Shown here: positions 41,377-44,985 of the stretch, piece by piece
Layout of the letters: every line of letters begins with the position of its first letter
Numbering within the stretch: position 1 is the stretch's first letter
Source: Clostridiales bacterium
GTDB taxonomy: Bacteria; Bacillota; Clostridia; HGM11327
Reading direction: 5' to 3'
Assembly (NCBI GenBank): GCA_015056385.1
Contig: SVGI01000005.1
Location: forward strand, 1-44,985
DNA: 44,985 bases
Made by a program: the position numbers and the translations under genes
The notes under the pieces: model-generated
The model's database searches: none
Seen by the model: the letters and a program-made list of their open reading frames with translations, nothing else
What the model was told of the DNA's origin: nothing

Positions 41377-41864
41377 GTGTCTGCCTCCCCGTTTATCATT
41401 TTTATCTGATCGCGGAGCTTAATAGCATCCTCGTAGCGCTCTTCTCTTACAGCGTCATTCAGCTGACGCGTAAGCTCCTCAAGCTTATGATCTATTATAG
41501 ATTCAATAGGCGCGTTCCTCGCAACCTTACCAACGTGTGTAGAGGACTTCTGGAATTGCCTTAAGGATGCTTCAAGCTCCGGCTTAAAGCTTTCATAGCA
41601 ATCAGGACAGCCCAGATGCCCTGTCATCCTTGTTGTGGAAAAGCTTGTTGAGCAGGTGGGGCATTTCTTTATTTTATCGCTTGAATCGGGCTGCATACCG
41701 AGCACAGCCGCAAAAAGCTGCGCCATTGTTACGGGCGGAATATTAACATTTATACCCTGCTTTTTTGCACATTCCTCGCAAAGACGCTTTTCAACGGTTT
41801 CACCGTTTATTCTTGTAGTTATTTTTATACTTGCCGGCCTTTCGCCGCAATTATCACAAAGCAT
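41373..41864 (-). CDS. mcsA: McsA, activator of McsB
   Basis: This 163-residue protein has four CxxC zinc motifs (C3/C6, C29/C32, then KKCPTC and GCPDC) and a C-terminal UVR motif (LNDAVREERYEDAIKLRDQI). It activates the arginine kinase and senses metal or thiol stress. AGGAGGGG precedes the ATG. It overlaps mcsB by 4 bases and follows ctsR by 15. Confidence 0.95.
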   Translation of the reverse strand: MLCDNCGERPASIKITTRINGETVEKRLCEECAKKQGINVNIPPVTMAQLFAAVLGMQPDSSDKIKKCPTCSTSFSTTRMTGHLGCPDCYESFKPELEASLRQFQKSSTHVGKVARNAPIESIIDHKLEELTRQLNDAVREERYEDAIKLRDQIKMINGEADT

Positions 41865-41879
41865 TCTACCCCTCCTATA

Positions 41880-42335
41880 TTACTTTTTTACCAACGTAAC
41901 GAGCATAGAACGAAGAACAGAGGCACGTATAGCATCCCTTATGCTTGAGGAGGGAATCATAAGCGCATCATTCTGTACAGCAGATTCCATTATCAATCTT
42001 GCAGTATTATCAACTATTCCTCTATCAGCGAGACTTCTTATTATCTGAATTGCCTCCTGCAGGCCTACCTCCTGCCCTACGCGTTCTATCTGACGGAGAA
42101 TATAATCGTTCTTATCCATATTTATGCAGATAATTCGAATGTATCCTCCACCGCCCTTCTGGCTTTCAATAAGATACCCTCTGTCCATAGAAAAGCGGGT
42201 GGAAAGAACGTAATTTATCTGTGATGGTGCACACCTGAAATAGCCTGCAAGCTCGTTCCTTTGCAGTTCAAGAGGACCCTCTGAATTTTCAAGCATTTCC
42301 TTGATAAAAGCTTCGATAGTATCGCTGACCTTCAT
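41880..42335 (-). CDS. ctsR: Transcriptional repressor CtsR
   Basis: The start MKVSDTIEAF (151 residues) is chosen because GGTGAG lies just upstream; a GTG three codons earlier falls inside that site. It has an N-terminal winged helix (NELAGYFRCAPSQINYVLSTRF), the DNA-wing and temperature-sensing GGGGYIRI (about 61-68) and a C-terminal helical domain whose arginines are McsB targets. It represses its own operon through the site at 42348-42364, and is removed by McsB/ClpCP under heat or thiol stress. Confidence 0.96.
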   Translation of the reverse strand: MKVSDTIEAFIKEMLENSEGPLELQRNELAGYFRCAPSQINYVLSTRFSMDRGYLIESQKGGGGYIRIICINMDKNDYILRQIERVGQEVGLQEAIQIIRSLADRGIVDNTARLIMESAVQNDALMIPSSSIRDAIRASVLRSMLVTLVKK

Positions 42336-42347
42336 ATAGCTCACCTT

Positions 42348-42364
42348 TTTGACTTACTTTGACT
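42348..42364 (-). promoter_or_regulatory. CtsR operator
   Basis: On the minus strand AGTCAAA-GTA-AGTCAAA, two heptads in tandem with 3-base spacing, matching the CtsR consensus (A/GGTCAAA-NAN-A/GGTCAAA). It lies just downstream of the -10, so bound CtsR would block transcription start. Confidence 0.92.
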
Positions 42365-42366
42365 TT

Positions 42367-42395
42367 ATTATACCACCTATTCCCCCTGTTTACAA
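42367..42395 (-). promoter_or_regulatory. Promoter of the ctsR operon
   Basis: TTGTAA (42390-42395), 17 bases, TATAAT (42367-42372) on the minus strand, followed immediately by the CtsR operator. Confidence 0.75.
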
Positions 42396-42417
42396 GTGGA
42401 AATTTATTCTTTTATGT

Positions 42418-42452
42418 AAAAAGCCCCGATGAAAAATCACCTGGGGCTTTTG
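42418..42452 (-). terminator. Terminator after the MBL-fold gene
   Basis: AAAAGCCCC faces GGGGCTTTT around a 15-base loop with A/T runs on both sides. It insulates the ctsR promoter from the upstream transcript. Confidence 0.75.
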
Positions 42453-42464
42453 TCTGTATTTTTG

Positions 42465-43256
42465 TCATATTTCAACAATGCTGCCTGTTGATATGTACTT
42501 AATGCTATTGCCTAAATATTCCTTCAAAATATCATACTGCTTTTGCCCCGTACAATGGCATACATAATACTTCGTGTTGTATTTTGAAAGCTCCTTCGCA
42601 ACATTTACAAGGTATTCCCTTCCGTTTCCCTCTGTATCTATTTTTGAAAGATGAAGCCCTCCGATAAAAATATCGGGAGAAAAAGCATCCATTATATTGA
42701 GTATTGAACGGTGAGCGCAACCGCTGAAAAGTATTCTTTTACCGTTTTCCTCAATAATGAGGTACTGCTCATGCTTAAAGGCATCCGGAACAAAGACTCC
42801 GTTTTTGTATTCCGTAAGTCCACAGGCATTCTCCTTATGCTTAACAGGCACGTTTTTTAATGCTTTAACGGTGATTCCACTGCATATTTCAGTATCGCCG
42901 TATGTATATAACATTCGTTCGATATCAAACAATTCCTTATCAAGACCTATAAACTTACCTGCATTATTATAAAAACCACCCTTACATTCATTACTTAAAT
43001 AAATCGGGGCTTTGCTGTTCACAGCTAAAAAAGGCTTAATGCCGCCACCGTGATCGTAATGTCCGTGGGAAAGCACTGCCGCATGAACAGAGGATAAATT
43101 AACGCCCATTTTTCGGGAATTACGGATAAAAGCATCTGTCTGCCCCATATCAAAAAGTATATTTCTCTCATTATGCTCGATAAAAAGGCTTAACCCGTGC
43201 TCATATTCAAGCTCTTGAAATGTTGACGTATTTTCTATAAGAACCGTTATTTTCAT
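42465..43256 (-). CDS. MBL-fold metallo-hydrolase
   Basis: The protein has 263 residues from the ATG after AAGGA (MKITVLIENT); the open frame extends 17 codons upstream without a site. The metallo-beta-lactamase signature is SHGHYDHGGG (H64, H66, D68, H69), with a later FSGCAHRSI that supplies another metal histidine. The overall pattern resembles the archaeal/bacterial group annotated as dihydropterin-ribofuranosylaminobenzene-phosphate synthase-like, but the substrate cannot be inferred. It is monocistronic with its own terminator. Confidence 0.88.
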   Translation of the reverse strand: MKITVLIENTSTFQELEYEHGLSLFIEHNERNILFDMGQTDAFIRNSRKMGVNLSSVHAAVLSHGHYDHGGGIKPFLAVNSKAPIYLSNECKGGFYNNAGKFIGLDKELFDIERMLYTYGDTEICSGITVKALKNVPVKHKENACGLTEYKNGVFVPDAFKHEQYLIIEENGKRILFSGCAHRSILNIMDAFSPDIFIGGLHLSKIDTEGNGREYLVNVAKELSKYNTKYYVCHCTGQKQYDILKEYLGNSIKYISTGSIVEI

Positions 43257-43368
43257 TTTATATTCCTTACGTGCTGTACGCTTAAATAATTCGACAATAT
43301 CTAACAAACGTTATATAAGCAAAACGTTACACATAATATTTATTGTTTATGCCAAAATAAGCATATAC

Positions 43369-43569
43369 ATGGCATATTTCAATTATCACGCAACTGCTAA
43401 AAAACTGATAGAGCAAGGGAAACTTAAAGACTACTATTTCACACAGCGCCATAATAGCATTTCCCCTGCTCTTGTATTGGTTTTTGATGACATAAAGCAC
43501 CCACTAATGCCCATAAGGCAACACAAGTGGGGTGAATATATAATGCTTATTGACAAGCATTCAACGTAA
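43369..43569 (+). CDS. Conserved 66-residue protein of unknown function
   Basis: It begins MAYFNYHATAKKLIEQGKL and ends in PIRQHKWGEYIMLIDKH. I recall close relatives of this size across Clostridia with the same ISPALVL-F and PIR-x-x-KW-x-EY core, so it is a real gene despite its size. No clear ribosome site precedes the ATG, so translation may be weak or the message nearly leaderless. It has no membrane segment and a likely small alpha/beta fold. It lies alone on the plus strand between two minus-strand genes. Confidence 0.7.
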   Translation: MAYFNYHATAKKLIEQGKLKDYYFTQRHNSISPALVLVFDDIKHPLMPIRQHKWGEYIMLIDKHST

Positions 43570-43572
43570 ATT

Positions 43573-44100
43573 TTATTCCTCTGTCTTTTCCTGTGTATCC
43601 TCTTTATTTACCTTGCGGTATCTCAGGCAACACATATCGTCCCCCTTTGCTATGCACTTGGGAAGCTCAAGAACACTTCCGTAGCACTCACCGATGCCAT
43701 GGTCTCCGCACATAGCTATATCGCAAAGCATAGCTATTTCCTCATCGCTGCAGCCTGCCTTCTGCCATGCCTTAACAAGAGGGCAGTAATGGAAATCTAT
43801 CGAAAGCTTATCATCCGTGCTTTCCTTAACGTCCATTTCAAATACAAGCTGGGCCGCCTTGGTGAAAAGCGTTTTCTTAAGGCCCTTAAGGCTGTCTGTT
43901 TTTCCCTTTTTAACAAGGTCGCTTCCCTGTGAAAGTCCGCATCTCTTTACTGCGGCACTGCCAAAATCTCTGGGATCAAGGCCACGCTTGCTTGCCTCAT
44001 CACAAAGAAGATACAGCCAAAACGCTCTGTGCTCAAGCTGAGCGCGTATTGCCTGCAACAATGGATTCTTGTACTTGGGTTCGTTTTTTACCTTGCTCAT
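43573..44100 (-). CDS. L-2-amino-thiazoline-4-carboxylic acid hydrolase-like protein
   Basis: The protein has 175 residues starting at the ATG after GGAGG (MSKVKNEPKYKN). The family core is HYCPLVKAWQKAGCSDEEIAMLCDIAMCGDHGI (given here in part: CPLVKAW, GCSDEEIA, DIAMCGD), with histidine, cysteine and aspartate residues typical of this family. The named enzyme opens a thiazoline ring on the way to cysteine, but most family members are untested and the name is by similarity only. The C-terminus is acidic. It follows the GH2 gene by 17 bases and is probably cotranscribed with it. Confidence 0.8.
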   Translation of the reverse strand: MSKVKNEPKYKNPLLQAIRAQLEHRAFWLYLLCDEASKRGLDPRDFGSAAVKRCGLSQGSDLVKKGKTDSLKGLKKTLFTKAAQLVFEMDVKESTDDKLSIDFHYCPLVKAWQKAGCSDEEIAMLCDIAMCGDHGIGECYGSVLELPKCIAKGDDMCCLRYRKVNKEDTQEKTEE

Positions 44101-44117
44101 AATATTTCCTCCGCTTA

Positions 44118-44985
44118 TCAAATATTATATTTTTTGTTGAATATATCCGATATTTCACGGTTTATATCCTTCATTTTTTCAGTATCTGTTTTTATAACGC
44201 GTCTGTCATACGTAACCAGACCGTTTGTTTCATCCTCCACGTCGCTTATCTGTGTGAGTACGGATGCACAAAGCCCTTTTTCAACTGCTGTAATTATCTG
44301 CCCTCTGTAAAGCTCCTCCATATCACGCATAAAGGCTTCCCGTGTTGTACACGTTCTGTATCCGTAATTTTTGCTGACATTAAACGAATGCTCCGCCACC
44401 TTATATGAATATCCGCCAAACTCCGAAAGAACAAGGGGCTTTTTACCGTTTGATTCAAGATTTATTTTCTTGAAATAAACGTGTTCGCTTTCAACGTCGC
44501 TTTGAGACACCTTAAACCAGCCTGATGCAGTATCGTATATTCGTGTGGGGTCATATTCCTTACACTTTTTGTAAAGGATGTTTGCGTTGTGCTGCCCCCA
44601 GCCCTCGTTAAATATTGTGTAATAGCATACAGAAGGATGATTATAGAGAATATCCTGCGTTGCTTTTACAGTACTCTCAAAATAAGCCCTTCTCCGTTTT
44701 GAGACAGGGCGGGAAAGCCCTCTTTTTATGCCGATTGTAGGTAATGCAGTATCAAGGAAAAAGCTGTATTTTCCGCAATTTACCATATCCTGGAATACTA
44801 CGATGCCAAGCTTATCGCAATAATAGTAAAAAAGCTCCGGTTCTATTTTAATATGCTTCCTTAGCATATTAAAGCCCATATTTTTTGCCAAGGTTATATC
44901 GTAAATATACCCTTCGGGAGAGTATGGAGTATAAATTCCGTCGGGATAATAGCCCTGATCCAGCAAGCCGTTGAAAAAGTATGGC
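44118..44985 (-). CDS. Glycoside hydrolase family 2 enzyme, C-terminal part
   Basis: About 289 residues of the catalytic barrel are visible; the N-terminus lies beyond the right edge (the frame is still open there, reading PYFFNG before LLDQGYYPDG). GH2 motifs: the NMLRKHIKIEPELFYYYCDKLG strand-helix, the acid/base glutamate in NEGWGQ and the nucleophile in LSEFGG. Substrates of the family include beta-galactosides, beta-glucuronides and beta-mannosides; the substrate here is unknown. It ends in the barrel without the extra C-terminal domains of long GH2 enzymes. It is followed by the ATC-hydrolase-like gene. Confidence 0.88.
   Translation of the reverse strand, partial: PYFFNGLLDQGYYPDGIYTPYSPEGYIYDITLAKNMGFNMLRKHIKIEPELFYYYCDKLGIVVFQDMVNCGKYSFFLDTALPTIGIKRGLSRPVSKRRRAYFESTVKATQDILYNHPSVCYYTIFNEGWGQHNANILYKKCKEYDPTRIYDTASGWFKVSQSDVESEHVYFKKINLESNGKKPLVLSEFGGYSYKVAEHSFNVSKNYGYRTCTTREAFMRDMEELYRGQIITAVEKGLCASVLTQISDVEDETNGLVTYDRRVIKTDTEKMKDINREISDIFNKKYNI

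Overview
The window looks like chromosome of an anaerobic Bacillota bacterium of the class Clostridia. The evidence is AT-rich intergenic DNA with textbook sigma-A promoters (TTGACA-17-TATAAT types), AGGAGG-like ribosome binding sites, a ctsR-mcsA-mcsB-clpC-radA stress locus, a YolD/Y-family polymerase pair, and rubrerythrin-type oxygen defence. The glycosidases (GH92, GH2, a beta-propeller hydrolase and NagA) would suit a gut or other glycan-rich habitat, but that is inference. I cannot name the genus. I saw no rRNA, tRNA, CRISPR array or insertion sequence.

Layout. (1) 1-3310 is an accessory island. It holds a partial HTH regulator, a complete retron (own promoter, msr-msd RNA bounded by an a1/a2 inverted repeat, and a reverse transcriptase fused to a TOPRIM domain as in retron Ec67) and a divergent nucleotidyltransferase. 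Its right edge abuts a GNAT gene that has lost its 5' end. (2) 4112-6389 is a redox cluster: thiol peroxidase Bcp, a rubrerythrin with two rubredoxin domains, a cysteine-rich Crp/Fnr regulator and thioredoxin. (3) 6523-12903 is a run of plus-strand genes: two uroporphyrinogen-decarboxylase-family proteins, then a cytoplasmic GH92 protein, a CDF metal exporter and a beta-propeller hydrolase. (4) 12992-18126 is the arginine operon argC-J-B-D-F, with a long palindrome upstream. (5) 18360-25301 is all minus strand: HAD phosphatase, YchF, metallophosphatase, SfsA, a repeat-rich VanY-type lipoprotein, YolD and a Y-family polymerase. (6) 25526-28848 is metF-metH, where MetH lacks its reactivation domain. 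(7) 28927-31104 is an acyltransferase with an extra zinc ribbon, preceded by a PLP-fold protein that has lost both key PLP residues. (8) 31767-36464 contains a secreted SpoIID protein with seven SH3-like repeats, NagA and a small cysteine protein. (9) 36466-42335 is the CtsR regulon with a clear CtsR operator. (10) 42465 to the end holds an MBL hydrolase, a 66-aa protein, an ATC-hydrolase-like protein and a partial GH2 enzyme.

The best candidate for an unusual system is the retron at 227-2280, all of whose parts can be read from the sequence. Next are the PLP-fold pseudoenzyme at 30148-31104, the redox cluster with its Crp-type site, and the truncated GNAT gene that may mark an island boundary.
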